Source: an uncultured Planctomycetia bacterium
GTDB taxonomy: Bacteria; Planctomycetota; Phycisphaerae; FEN-1346; JAACEH01
DNA: 55,337 nucleotides
Assembly (NCBI GenBank): GCA_903929765.1
Contig: CAIYVX010000004.1
Span: forward strand, 1 to 55,337
Direction: 5' to 3'
The notes under the pieces are model-generated. The model had not been told where the DNA came from and searched no databases. It saw only the letters and a program-made list of their open reading frames with translations. A program made the translations under genes and the position numbers. Below are positions 43,355 to 52,394 of the stretch, piece after piece (within the stretch, counting starts at the first letter, position 1; each line of letters begins with the position of its first letter).

Positions 43355-44549
43355 TGGACGCCTCCATGATCGGCAGTATGATGGCGAAAGCAATCGACCC
43401 GACCAGCAGGGCCAGGATGACGATCAGCAACGGTTCCAGCACGGCCGTCAGCCGCTGGGTGGCCACATCGACTTCCTGGTCGTAGGTCTCGGCCAACTGT
43501 TCGAGCATCTCCTCCAGTTGTCCGCTGTGCTGGCCGACGGCCAGCATCTGAATCACCAGCGGCGCAAAAACGCCGCCGGCTTCCAGCGGCCCGGCCACGT
43601 CGCGGCCCGCGGCCACGGCCGTCTCGTAGTCCTCCAAGGCCCGACCGAAGACGCGATTCTTGAGCGTCCGCCGCGTGATCTGCACGGCCTCGACGAACTG
43701 GAGGCCGCTCCTGAGGAGCGCCGCCAGAACCACGGCCAGCCGCGAGGTGTTCTCCTTGCGCACCAGGTCGCCGAGAACGGGAATCCGAAGCACCAGCCGG
43801 TCGAGCGCCACGCGGGCCTGTTCCTTGCGCAAGGCCATTTTGACGCCAGCCACGGCAGCGCCGACCAGAATCAGGAGCAGCCACCACCAGTGAATCAGAA
43901 AATCGCTGGCGGCTTTGACCGCCTGGGTGATCGCCGGGAGTTTTTTCCCGGCCAGCGTCAGCGTGCCCAGGAGGTTGGGGACGACGAACGTCATCAAGAA
44001 TATCGCCACGGCCACGCCGATGACGCAGACCACGCCGGGGTACATAAGGGCGGTGATCACGCGGCTCCGCAGGCGGCGGGCCTTTTCCTTGAAGACGGCC
44101 AGCCGCTTCAGAGCCACGTCGAGCGACCCTGTGCTCTCGCCGACGCGGACGATGCTGACGCAGAGTTCGTCAAAATAGTTTCCCTGGCGGCTCATGGCCT
44201 CGGCCAGGCTCGTGCCCGCGGCCACCTGGTCGGCCAGTTGCTGAACGACGGTTTTCATCCGGCCGCGCCGCTGTTTGGTCAGGGTCTCGATGGCGTTCAA
44301 GAGCGGTATCCCTGCTCCCAGCAACGTGGCCAACTCTCGGATAAAAGCCGCGACGTCGCCCTGCGCCGCCCGGCCCCGACGGCGCTCCCAGAAGCCCGAC
44401 CCCGGCCCGCGAACCGCCTCGCGGATTTCGGTCACCGTCAGGCCCCGGTCGCGCAACTGGTCGCGGGCCTGCCGCGGCGTGTCCGCGGTGATCGTTCCGC
44501 CGAGGAGACTGGAATCGAGGTCGAGAGCTTTGTATTCAAATACGGCCAT
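43344..44549 (-). CDS. gspF: Type II secretion inner-membrane protein F
   Basis: This 401-residue protein has two GspF/PilC-type helical domains (FIRELATLLGAGIPLLNAIETL in the first; LAALLRSGLQFVEAVQITRRTL in the second) and three transmembrane helices. The family's conserved N-terminus AVFEYKALD is present. It resumes the secretion operon after the three-gene cassette. It is the platform protein that may turn the pseudopilus. Confidence 0.93.
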   Translation of the reverse strand: MAVFEYKALDLDSSLLGGTITADTPRQARDQLRDRGLTVTEIREAVRGPGSGFWERRRGRAAQGDVAAFIRELATLLGAGIPLLNAIETLTKQRRGRMKTVVQQLADQVAAGTSLAEAMSRQGNYFDELCVSIVRVGESTGSLDVALKRLAVFKEKARRLRSRVITALMYPGVVCVIGVAVAIFLMTFVVPNLLGTLTLAGKKLPAITQAVKAASDFLIHWWWLLLILVGAAVAGVKMALRKEQARVALDRLVLRIPVLGDLVRKENTSRLAVVLAALLRSGLQFVEAVQITRRTLKNRVFGRALEDYETAVAAGRDVAGPLEAGGVFAPLVIQMLAVGQHSGQLEEMLEQLAETYDQEVDVATQRLTAVLEPLLIVILALLVGSIAFAIILPIMEASNVL

Positions 44550-44632
44550 GACAAAGATTCACTCTCTCAAGTTCAAATACCGTAATGCCCCATTTGACAG
44601 AGGCGCCTATTCACCTGAACGAACAAGGGCCT

Positions 44633-45856
44633 TCAGAACATCTCGCCGCGCACACCTGTTCTCACGATGACTCTGCCCTGCAAATCAATGAAGGCAATCT
44701 CGGGGCCTTCCGCACCTTTCAGCCACACCTCGGCAATGCCGTCACAGAAATCGCCAACCCATTCGAACTGTGGCGGAATGACCAATTGACCAGCCTTGTT
44801 AACGTAGCCCCAGTGGCCGTCCTGTAGAACACGGGCCACGCCGCCGGAGAACTGGCCGGCGCGCTGAAAGTCGAACGGGATAACCACCTTGCCCGTGGTA
44901 TCGATGAAGCCCCAACGGTCGTTCCGGTCGAAGGCGACCAGATCCCGGTCGGCGGTTTCAGGTAGCTCCTCGGCGTTCATGCTGACCTGGGCTAAGCCCT
45001 CGGAGAAATCGCCGGCACTCTTATAAACTGGCGCGATGACGACAACGCCATTTGTATCTATATAGCCATCGAGCATCTTTGCGCCGGAACCGTCAAAGCT
45101 ATCAACGATCCTGGCACGTCCCTCGGCGAAGGAATCGGCGATCATGATGCGGGCCGGCAGCGCAATCTTGACGTGCCCGGCCTGGTCCACAAAGAAATGT
45201 CGGCCTGCGTCGTCGCCGAAAAGACAGAGGCCGTTGTGATATTGTGGAACGCTCTCAACCGGACGGCCCCAGGTTGGCGGCACTGCTACTGAGCCGTCGC
45301 GGCCCAGAAAACCCCAAAGTCCATGGGCCAGGAAGGCACAGCGTCCTTCGTGGAATGTGCCAAGCTTCTCGTACTTTCCCGGCGGCACAATCCAGCGTCC
45401 GGCGGTGTCAATAATACCTTCCTGGCCGTGGACCTCGACCCAGGCGAGGCCATCAGAGAATGGCGCGGCATAGTCGTATTGAAACGGTATTACCACGCGG
45501 CCGACGGCATCAATATAACCGCATGGACCATGCTCCTGTCTGGAGGCAACAGCCAGGCCTTCTGAGAACTGCATAGCGGTTGCGCCGTTGCCAAATCCTA
45601 GCACGAGATCGGAAACTGTCACATGACGACCGCTTTCCCGGTCGTAGAACAACTGGATTTGCCTATTCTCCCGACCTGAAGAGTTGCGAATAAATGTGTT
45701 AAAAACTATCAAGCGAGATAGGTCGAGCGTCTTTCCACCCTTCTCTTGCTTGGCACCATCCTTCGTCTCAAGAGTGCAGGCGCCAAGCGCGAGTGCCATC
45801 AACCCCGCGAGCAACCATGCGGTCAGACGTGGCCAACGGCGCGGCAAGATAGTCAT
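44633..45856 (-). CDS. WG-repeat lipoprotein in the secretion operon cassette
   Basis: This 407-residue protein has a signal peptide with a lipobox (ALGAC). At least six WG/KWG repeats are seen (GYIDAVGRVVIPFQYDYAAPFSDGLAWV, GFIDTTGKVVIPFDFQRAGQFSGGVARV, GYVNKAGQLVIPPQFEWVGDFCDGIAEV and others). The repeats form a beta-structure thought to mediate binding. It overlaps the Rhs-core gene by 4 bp (ATGA), so the two are translationally coupled, and it lies just before gspF. It could be a surface receptor, a secretion chaperone or an immunity-like partner of the upstream protein. Confidence 0.82.
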   Translation of the reverse strand: MTILPRRWPRLTAWLLAGLMALALGACTLETKDGAKQEKGGKTLDLSRLIVFNTFIRNSSGRENRQIQLFYDRESGRHVTVSDLVLGFGNGATAMQFSEGLAVASRQEHGPCGYIDAVGRVVIPFQYDYAAPFSDGLAWVEVHGQEGIIDTAGRWIVPPGKYEKLGTFHEGRCAFLAHGLWGFLGRDGSVAVPPTWGRPVESVPQYHNGLCLFGDDAGRHFFVDQAGHVKIALPARIMIADSFAEGRARIVDSFDGSGAKMLDGYIDTNGVVVIAPVYKSAGDFSEGLAQVSMNAEELPETADRDLVAFDRNDRWGFIDTTGKVVIPFDFQRAGQFSGGVARVLQDGHWGYVNKAGQLVIPPQFEWVGDFCDGIAEVWLKGAEGPEIAFIDLQGRVIVRTGVRGEMF

Positions 45857-46638
45857 GACGATTCTCCTACACGGTTGAGCCGCGTTCCTTTTCCTGCTTG
45901 CACCGGTGCCCCATCTCCCTTCGCGGTACCTGCCGGTTCGCTTGGGGTGTACCCTGTCCCAGCTTTAGGATACCCCTTTTTCTCGTCATCACTTTTGGGA
46001 TTGGGATCAGCATGCTTGAAGCCTGTATGTGCTGCCGTCGCCACCAGACCGTTAATATACACGGCGCTTAAGTCATCTCCGGGTATACGGTACTGATCGC
46101 ATTCAAGCTGTGACGAGTAGGCATACGACTGCCGCCCATTCAGATGGGCCTCGATAGCGGGACGTTGTTTTTCCACCTCCGGCTGCATCATTTTGATGTG
46201 CCGCTGCTCATGTCCATAGACTTGATCCAGCGATTCCGCGCCGGTGGACGAAGAATCGAGCGTTATAAAAAGTGTTATTGTGGCGGTAATGTCGCTAATG
46301 TACCATTTGCCATCTTTTTCATCACATTTGCATTCTTTTGAGGCGACTTGGACGGCCCATCGTGATTGGCCTCGTTCCCCTGCTTTCGGCATTTTTTGTT
46401 CGTACCAGCCTGGCGCAACAGCCACCGACATTGTTGCAAGCCCATCGGGGTCCACGGAGGCTATAGGATTGCTGTTTGTGTACTGATAGAGGTTACTTCC
46501 GTCCGCGTAGCCCGCCGGATCGCGTTGCGGGAATGCGCCGAGGGCGGGGTTGTACATGGCCGAGGCGTCGGCGGAGAAGAGGGAAAGAACGGCACAGCCC
46601 AACAGGACAGCTACCAAAGGCTTCGTTTTCATTTGCAT
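45853..46638 (-). CDS. Secreted protein with a short Rhs core and an HExxH domain
   Basis: This 261-residue protein has a signal peptide (about 1-27, ending ADASA). Residues 29-67 are the C-terminal core of Rhs/YD proteins (YNPALGAFPQRDPAGYAD...NPIASVDPDGL), without the YD-repeat shell. The rest (about 68-261) has HEQRH at 143-147, an HExxH zinc-metallopeptidase motif, in a context (YGHEQRHIKM) similar to DUF922-type proteases. It could therefore be a secreted protease or toxin tip. The C-terminus is Gly/Lys-rich and disordered. It starts 64 bp after the transglutaminase-like gene. Confidence 0.7.
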   Translation of the reverse strand: MQMKTKPLVAVLLGCAVLSLFSADASAMYNPALGAFPQRDPAGYADGSNLYQYTNSNPIASVDPDGLATMSVAVAPGWYEQKMPKAGERGQSRWAVQVASKECKCDEKDGKWYISDITATITLFITLDSSSTGAESLDQVYGHEQRHIKMMQPEVEKQRPAIEAHLNGRQSYAYSSQLECDQYRIPGDDLSAVYINGLVATAAHTGFKHADPNPKSDDEKKGYPKAGTGYTPSEPAGTAKGDGAPVQAGKGTRLNRVGESS

Positions 46639-46702
46639 TTCCTTTCGAGGGCTATTGTTGGTTCAAATTGGTTCGCTTGTCAAACACGTTTTTCCGTGCT
46701 GA

Positions 46703-47905
46703 TTATGGCCACGGGGACACACCTGGTTGCGGCTGTGGCCCGTTCGGAGGTGGCGGCTGCGAGAGTTGTTCCGTGATCCGCCGGTTATATTCAATGACGG
46801 CCTTTACATCTGGCCTTTGGTCTAAACGATTGTCGGGCCGAGACTGGCTATAGCGCCAGGGTTCGAGGTCGTCGTCTTGCGGCGGGCGGAACCGGACTTC
46901 CGCCTGCCGCATCCAACTCGAATAGGCCGGGTCTTGGGGAATCAGAGCATGCGCGGTGGTATAGGAGTCGAAAGCTTCCTTGGGGTGTCCGTTGTCCAAC
47001 AGGCAATGTCCGCGGGAGGCCAAAAACTCGGCCAATTCCTCTTTCGGCGTGAGGGAAACAAGCCAGCCGTTCGCTTGGACTTCGGCCTCGGTGACCTTGT
47101 GCGGCCAAGTCTTGTAATAGTTGTCGTCGAAGCTGCTGAAGCCGTGGCCGGCCCCCTCGATATTGAGCCGCTCACGCCAAGCCGGGTTGGGGTTGTCTTT
47201 GCCGTCCCACCGGACGAAGAGATGGGCTTTGGTGGTGACCAGCTTCAGGGGATAGCCGAGACGCCGCCCGACGGCGGTATAAAGGACCGGCATCGAAGCG
47301 CAGGTGCCGCCGGGCGTCTGGGCGGTGGTCTGTCCGGGGGCAGGAATCATGCCGTGAATGAAGGCGACACTTGAATCTTTGAAGTCGAAGTTGTCCTTGG
47401 CCGTCATGTTGTACTTCACACCAAGGTCTTCCTGGAGTACTTGGAGAAGCATCGAAGACCGAAGATAAACTTCGCTGTGATGATATTCGTCGGCCGCAAA
47501 CGTGGCGGACAAACGGTATAGGTTCCGCTCCGTCTCAGCCTTCACCTTGGCGGCCCATTCGTCGAGCTTTTTCATGCACTTGGCCACGTCGAGCTTCTCC
47601 GCACCCGGCAGGCCGGTGGCGCAGAGCAGATTCATTTCGGCGATGTCGACGTCCTTGAGTTCTTCCGGCTTCATGGCCAACAACTTGTTAAAAGTGAAGG
47701 CTTTCTGGACGGTTGGGGCAATGGGTTGTGGCGCTGACGCGGTTAGGAAACCGTTGCCGGGGGCGCGAGTGAAATAGCTGACCGCACCAATTGCTGCGAC
47801 CGCGGCCAAGCCCATGAAGAGCCAGAAGGCGTGGCGTTGCAGCCAGGACGCGTCGGCGTGCGTCGGCGTGTAGGGAGGCGAAGATTTGGTCTTCTTTCGG
47901 CTCAT
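46703..47905 (-). CDS. Membrane-anchored transglutaminase-like protein
   Basis: This 400-residue protein has an N-terminal anchor (about 27-46) and a transglutaminase-like domain. Cys202 in GGTCASMPVLYTAVGRRLGYPLKLV, His228 in TTKAHLFVRW and Asp234 form a plausible triad. The form is the SirB1/transglut_core2 type common in Planctomycetota. The C-terminal part has a TPR-like segment (about 275-330) and a Pro-rich tail. It is the first gene of the cassette between gspE and gspF. The reaction could be peptide cross-linking, amide hydrolysis or none. Confidence 0.75.
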   Translation of the reverse strand: MSRKKTKSSPPYTPTHADASWLQRHAFWLFMGLAAVAAIGAVSYFTRAPGNGFLTASAPQPIAPTVQKAFTFNKLLAMKPEELKDVDIAEMNLLCATGLPGAEKLDVAKCMKKLDEWAAKVKAETERNLYRLSATFAADEYHHSEVYLRSSMLLQVLQEDLGVKYNMTAKDNFDFKDSSVAFIHGMIPAPGQTTAQTPGGTCASMPVLYTAVGRRLGYPLKLVTTKAHLFVRWDGKDNPNPAWRERLNIEGAGHGFSSFDDNYYKTWPHKVTEAEVQANGWLVSLTPKEELAEFLASRGHCLLDNGHPKEAFDSYTTAHALIPQDPAYSSWMRQAEVRFRPPQDDDLEPWRYSQSRPDNRLDQRPDVKAVIEYNRRITEQLSQPPPPNGPQPQPGVSPWP

Positions 47906-48025
47906 GAAGCGTCCCCAACGGGGCCAGAAAGCTGACAGGGATTATCCGGTCCACTGTCCGTTGGCGTCAAGACAAATCCATTGCAAGTCATCATGCCTGT
48001 CGCACCTTTGCTATTTTGCTTCATT

Positions 48026-49723
48026 TCAGAACTCATCCCAACTTGACGCTCTGGCCACCTCTTCCATCGTGGTCACGCCGGCGGCGGCCTTGGCCAGGCC
48101 GTCGGCCCGCAGCGTGGTCATGTTGGCGGCCAGGCCGGCGGACTTGATGCTCGAACTCTTGGAGCGTTTGAGAATCAGTTCGCGGATCTCCTCGTCGATG
48201 GTCAGCAGCTCGAAGATGCCGAGCCGCTCGCGGTAGCCCGTGTTCAGGCACTCGGGACAGCCCTGGCCGATGAAGAGTTTTTCCGGGCGGGTTTCCTTAT
48301 CGCCCAGGTGCCAGCTTTCCAGTTCCGCCGCCGTCGGCTGGTGCGGCCGGATGCATTTGGGGCAGATGCGCCGCACCAGGCGCTGGGCCTGAACGCCCAA
48401 CAGGCAACTGGCCAGCAGGTACGGCTCGACGCCCAGATCGAGCATACGCGAAACGGCCCCGGCGGCGTCGTTGGTGTGCAAAGTGGAAAAGACCAGGTGG
48501 CCGGTCAAGGCCGACTGGATGGCCATGCGGGCGGTCTCGCCGTCGCGGATCTCGCCGACCATGATGATGTCGGGATCCTGCCGCAGGACGTGGCGCAGGC
48601 CGCTGGCGAAAGTCATCCCCTTCTTCTCGTTAACCTGGGTCTGGCTGATCCCTTCCAGGCGGTACTCGATGGGGTCTTCCAGGGTCAGGATGTTGTACTC
48701 CTGTGCGCTGATCTCCTGGAGGGCGGCGTAGAGCGTGGTGCTCTTGCCGCTGCCGGTCGGGCCGGTCACGAGGATGATGCCGTGGTCGCGGGCGATCAGG
48801 CTGCGGAAGGTCCGCAGAACGTTGTCGGGCATGCCCAGGTCGGCCAGCTTGTAGAGCCGGGCGCTCTTGTCGAGGAGGCGGATCACGGCCCGTTCGCCGA
48901 AACTGGTCGGCAGTGTGGCGATGCGCAGATCGACGACGCGGTCGCCGACCTCGGCCGTGGCCCGGCCGTCCTGGGCCAGGCGGCGCTCGGCGATGTTCAT
49001 CCCGCCCATGACCTTGATGCGGCTGATGATCTCTTCCTGGAGGGCCTTGGGCGGTTCGAGTACGTCGTAGAGGACGCCGTCGACGCGGAAACGGATGATC
49101 AGCCGGTCTTCCGTCGGCTGAACGTGAACGTCCGAGGCCCTGCGTTTGATCGCCTCCAGGAGCGTCAGGTTGACCAACTTGATTACCGGCGCCCGGGCGG
49201 CGACGTCGAGCAAGTCCTCAGTCCCGGCGGCGGCGCTGAGCAGATCGGTTCGCAGCGCTTCGCCGTCGAGTTCCTGGATGACCTGTTCGGTCTGGCCGGC
49301 CTGCTGCTGGTAGGCGGCGTTGATGGTTCGCAGGATTTCTTCGCGCGGGGCGAGGATTGGCCGCACGCGTTTGTCGAGGATCTTGCCCAGCGTCTGAAGG
49401 TGCGGCCATTGGGCCAGGTCCGCCAGGGCCACCGAGACGTCGCCGTTCTCCCCCGCCAGGCCGATCAGACCGTGACGGCGGGCGTAGGCTATTGGGACGG
49501 CCTGGAGAAAAGAGTGGCTGACCGGCAGGTGGGCCAGCTTCTCGGCGAAAGGCAGGCCCAGCGTCTCCGCCGTGGCCCGAGCCACGGTCAGGTCGGAGTG
49601 TTCCATCTGCCGGGCCTGGGCCGGCGAAGTGCATTCGGCGTCGCGGTGGGGCGAACCGGGCGCAGCCGTTTCGTCGAGCAATGCTCGCATGGCGACGGCG
49701 AACTTGTCGTTGACCTGAGGCAT
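48026..49723 (-). CDS. gspE: Type II secretion ATPase E
   Basis: This 565-residue protein has N-terminal N1E-type domains (about 1-170), Walker A GPTGSGKST, the Asp box (LTLEDPIEY), Walker B (VGEIRDGETA) and the zinc tetracysteine CPKC...CPEC near the C-terminus. It powers pseudopilus assembly. It starts 10 bp after gspD. The following 120 bp hold no gene. Confidence 0.95.
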   Translation of the reverse strand: MPQVNDKFAVAMRALLDETAAPGSPHRDAECTSPAQARQMEHSDLTVARATAETLGLPFAEKLAHLPVSHSFLQAVPIAYARRHGLIGLAGENGDVSVALADLAQWPHLQTLGKILDKRVRPILAPREEILRTINAAYQQQAGQTEQVIQELDGEALRTDLLSAAAGTEDLLDVAARAPVIKLVNLTLLEAIKRRASDVHVQPTEDRLIIRFRVDGVLYDVLEPPKALQEEIISRIKVMGGMNIAERRLAQDGRATAEVGDRVVDLRIATLPTSFGERAVIRLLDKSARLYKLADLGMPDNVLRTFRSLIARDHGIILVTGPTGSGKSTTLYAALQEISAQEYNILTLEDPIEYRLEGISQTQVNEKKGMTFASGLRHVLRQDPDIIMVGEIRDGETARMAIQSALTGHLVFSTLHTNDAAGAVSRMLDLGVEPYLLASCLLGVQAQRLVRRICPKCIRPHQPTAAELESWHLGDKETRPEKLFIGQGCPECLNTGYRERLGIFELLTIDEEIRELILKRSKSSSIKSAGLAANMTTLRADGLAKAAAGVTTMEEVARASSWDEF

Positions 49724-49733
49724 GATTCACTTC

Positions 49734-52394
49734 TTATTGCATGACCAACGGGTGACTGGTCGGGAACTGGGCCTTCTGGTCGGACTTGGCGCTGTCGATG
49801 TCCGACAGGTATTTGAGGTCCGAGAACTGGTCGTCCCGCAGGATGATCGGCTGGAGGAAGACGAACAGCGTGCTCTCGTCGCTGGTTTTGGTCTGACTGC
49901 TGAACAGCAAACCCAGCAGCGGGACGTCGCCCAGGAATGGAATCTTGGTCTTGGTGTCGCTCAAGTCCTTGCGTGTCAGGCCGCCGATGACCACGGTGTA
50001 ACCGTCCGGGACGGTGACCTCGCTGGAGATGGTGTTGGTCTGCCGTGGCGGCGGGATGCCGGCCGCCCCCTGGCCGGTGAAGCTGTTTAGGGTGAACGAG
50101 TAGTTGAGCAGCAGGTGGTCGCCCTCGGCGATGTGCGGCGTGACCGTCACGGTGGTGCCGGCGCTGGCGTAACCGGCGAAGGCCGTGGTCGCGACGGTCT
50201 GTGAGGCGTTGGTGCTGGTGAAAGGCGCTTCGGCCACACTGGAAAGGTTCCCTGTGGCGTTGTCGTTGGTCAGGATCTTGGGGGCCGAGACGACCTTCGA
50301 GTGACCGTCGGAGGCCAGAGCCTGCATGACTACGCTCACCGTACTGGGATCCAGGAGAATGCCGTTGAAACCAGAGCCCGGGGTGAGCGTGAGCGACCCC
50401 GTGCTGGGATCGACCGTGCCCAGACCGAAGGAACTGAAGGTCAGGTAGCGGCCCTGGTCGGCTTTAGATGTCTTGGTCAGTTGAACGCCCAGAGAGAAAT
50501 TGTGGCTGGTGTCCAGGGTGACCATCGTCACGGCGATCAGTACCTGGGGGCGCCGTTTATCGAGCATGGCGATCAGCCGGGCGTAGGTGGCCTGCACGGC
50601 CGGCGGGGCGACGATGATCAGGGTGTTGGTGTTGGGATCGGAAGTGATCGTGGCATCTTTGGTGGTAATCGTCGCCGCCCCTTCGCCGCCGCCGAACCCG
50701 CCGCTGTTTTGGGCAGAGGCGAACTGATTTGCGGTCGGGCCACCGGACTGCAACCCCTGCGTCGTATCCCGGTAGAAAGGCGGCGTGTTGGCCGCCTGGC
50801 CCGGGGGCGCCGGAGGCTGGTTGGGACCGGTGAACTGCGGCACCGGCAGGATCGAGGTCGGCGACGGCAGCATCGAGACGGAAGCGGGGGCGACGACGGA
50901 GGGGCCGGAGCCGCCGACCAACCCGGTCGTCAGGCCGCCCTTGGCCACGCCCTCGAGGCTGTGGATCGTCCCCAGCACCTGGGCCGCCGTGGTGTTCATC
51001 AGCTTGTAGAACCGCATGGAGCTCTGGGCCTCGGTCGGGGCGATGTCCAAGTCGCGCTTCAGTTTATCGAGGTGCTGGTGCACGTTGGCCGTGGCCGTGA
51101 CGATCAGCGTGCCTGACTCGCCGTCGATGCTCGACTTGTACCGTTCATTGGCCCCGGCGAAGCTCTTGGCCAGGGCGTCGATCCGCTGCGGGGCGACATG
51201 GCGGAACTGGTAGCTCCGCGTTTCGGCGTTGTCGGGCACGTCCAACAGGGCAATCAGCCGCAGGGCTTCGGTCGCCGCCTCGCCGACCGAGACCACGACG
51301 ATCTGGTTCTCGCGCGCTTCGGTGGTCAACGTCAACCGCTTCTGGTTCTCCCGACCCGCGACGCGGTCCTCCTCGGCCATCAGGGCGGTGACTTTCTTGG
51401 CCAGTTCGTCGGCGTCCCAGTGCTTGACTGGGACGAACTGGAGCGTGGTCTCCGGCCCGGAGGTCTCCAACAGTTCGATCATCTTGTCCATGCGGCGGAT
51501 CTTGTCGGCATAGTCGGTAACGAAAAGCAGCCCCCGGTCAGCCATGGAGAAAACGTTGCCGCCGGGTTTGGAGAGGAACGGCTGGATGACCTGTTCGGCC
51601 CGGGTCGTCGAGGTTCGCTTCAGCGCGAAGACCTGGGTGATGACCGTGGTGGCCGCCGTCCCGGCCAGGGCCTGCTGGTCTTCGGTCATCCCCTTGGTGA
51701 CCGCCAACAGTTCCTGGTTGGCGATGATCCGTTTCCAGCCCGGCTGGTCGGCGTCGACCAGGGCCAGGCCGGTCGTCTTGAGGACGCATTGCAGGAGGTC
51801 CATCAGGGAATCCTGGGGAATCTTGCTCGGCGAGATGACCGTGACTTTCCGGTGGACCAGGGAGTCGTCGTAGAGGATGTTCAGGCCCTGACGTTTGCTC
51901 ACAAAGTCGATGAGCATCTTGACCTCGAAGCTTTCGGGGAAATTCAGTTGCACCAGGTTCTTCCCGCCGGCCTCGGCCGCTGACTTCACCGCGGCGGCCG
52001 GCTCGCCGGACAACACCTGCCCGGCCAAAGACGGAGCAGGTGCCTTCTGGCCGGAAGCGACCTGGGCTGCTGTAGTAGCCGCCTGGCTGCTTACGGAAGG
52101 TAAAGTCTCTACCGGGGTGGCCGGACTTGAAGTCGATTGGCCGAGCGATTTTGCCACCGCCTTTTGCCAAGCTTCTTGTGAAGTTGCCATCGACCTGCCC
52201 GAGGCAACCTGTGCTGCTGTCGAGGAAGGAAGTCCTGCGGCGGATGCGGATGACGAAACAACGGTTCCGGACGGGTACAGCGGGGGGCGTTCCGAGTTGC
52301 TCCGAGAGGCACTCGTCGCTGTTTGGCCCGGAGCCAGAGAAGTCATCGCACCCAGCAGTGACAGCAGGCAGAAGAATGGGAGAAGATGTTTCAT
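49734..52394 (-). CDS. gspD: Type II secretion secretin D
   Basis: This 886-residue protein has a signal peptide (about 1-23), a long Ser/Ala-rich segment (about 24-140) that repeats the motif AAQVASG, N0 and N1-N3 domains (LDFVSKRQ-like start near 162), and the C-terminal secretin domain (VTMVTLDTSHNFSLGVQL; VPDGYTVVIGGLTRKDLSDTKTKIPFLGDVPLLGLLFSS). It forms the outer-membrane pore. The Ser/Ala-rich insert is not part of typical GspD. It overlaps the MauE-fusion gene by 4 bp. Confidence 0.93.
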   Translation of the reverse strand: MKHLLPFFCLLSLLGAMTSLAPGQTATSASRSNSERPPLYPSGTVVSSSASAAGLPSSTAAQVASGRSMATSQEAWQKAVAKSLGQSTSSPATPVETLPSVSSQAATTAAQVASGQKAPAPSLAGQVLSGEPAAAVKSAAEAGGKNLVQLNFPESFEVKMLIDFVSKRQGLNILYDDSLVHRKVTVISPSKIPQDSLMDLLQCVLKTTGLALVDADQPGWKRIIANQELLAVTKGMTEDQQALAGTAATTVITQVFALKRTSTTRAEQVIQPFLSKPGGNVFSMADRGLLFVTDYADKIRRMDKMIELLETSGPETTLQFVPVKHWDADELAKKVTALMAEEDRVAGRENQKRLTLTTEARENQIVVVSVGEAATEALRLIALLDVPDNAETRSYQFRHVAPQRIDALAKSFAGANERYKSSIDGESGTLIVTATANVHQHLDKLKRDLDIAPTEAQSSMRFYKLMNTTAAQVLGTIHSLEGVAKGGLTTGLVGGSGPSVVAPASVSMLPSPTSILPVPQFTGPNQPPAPPGQAANTPPFYRDTTQGLQSGGPTANQFASAQNSGGFGGGEGAATITTKDATITSDPNTNTLIIVAPPAVQATYARLIAMLDKRRPQVLIAVTMVTLDTSHNFSLGVQLTKTSKADQGRYLTFSSFGLGTVDPSTGSLTLTPGSGFNGILLDPSTVSVVMQALASDGHSKVVSAPKILTNDNATGNLSSVAEAPFTSTNASQTVATTAFAGYASAGTTVTVTPHIAEGDHLLLNYSFTLNSFTGQGAAGIPPPRQTNTISSEVTVPDGYTVVIGGLTRKDLSDTKTKIPFLGDVPLLGLLFSSQTKTSDESTLFVFLQPIILRDDQFSDLKYLSDIDSAKSDQKAQFPTSHPLVMQ

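Noticed and set aside
48308-49744. 478-codon plus-strand frame over gspE
   Set aside because: Shadow of gspE, Asp/Gly/Val-rich, no motif.
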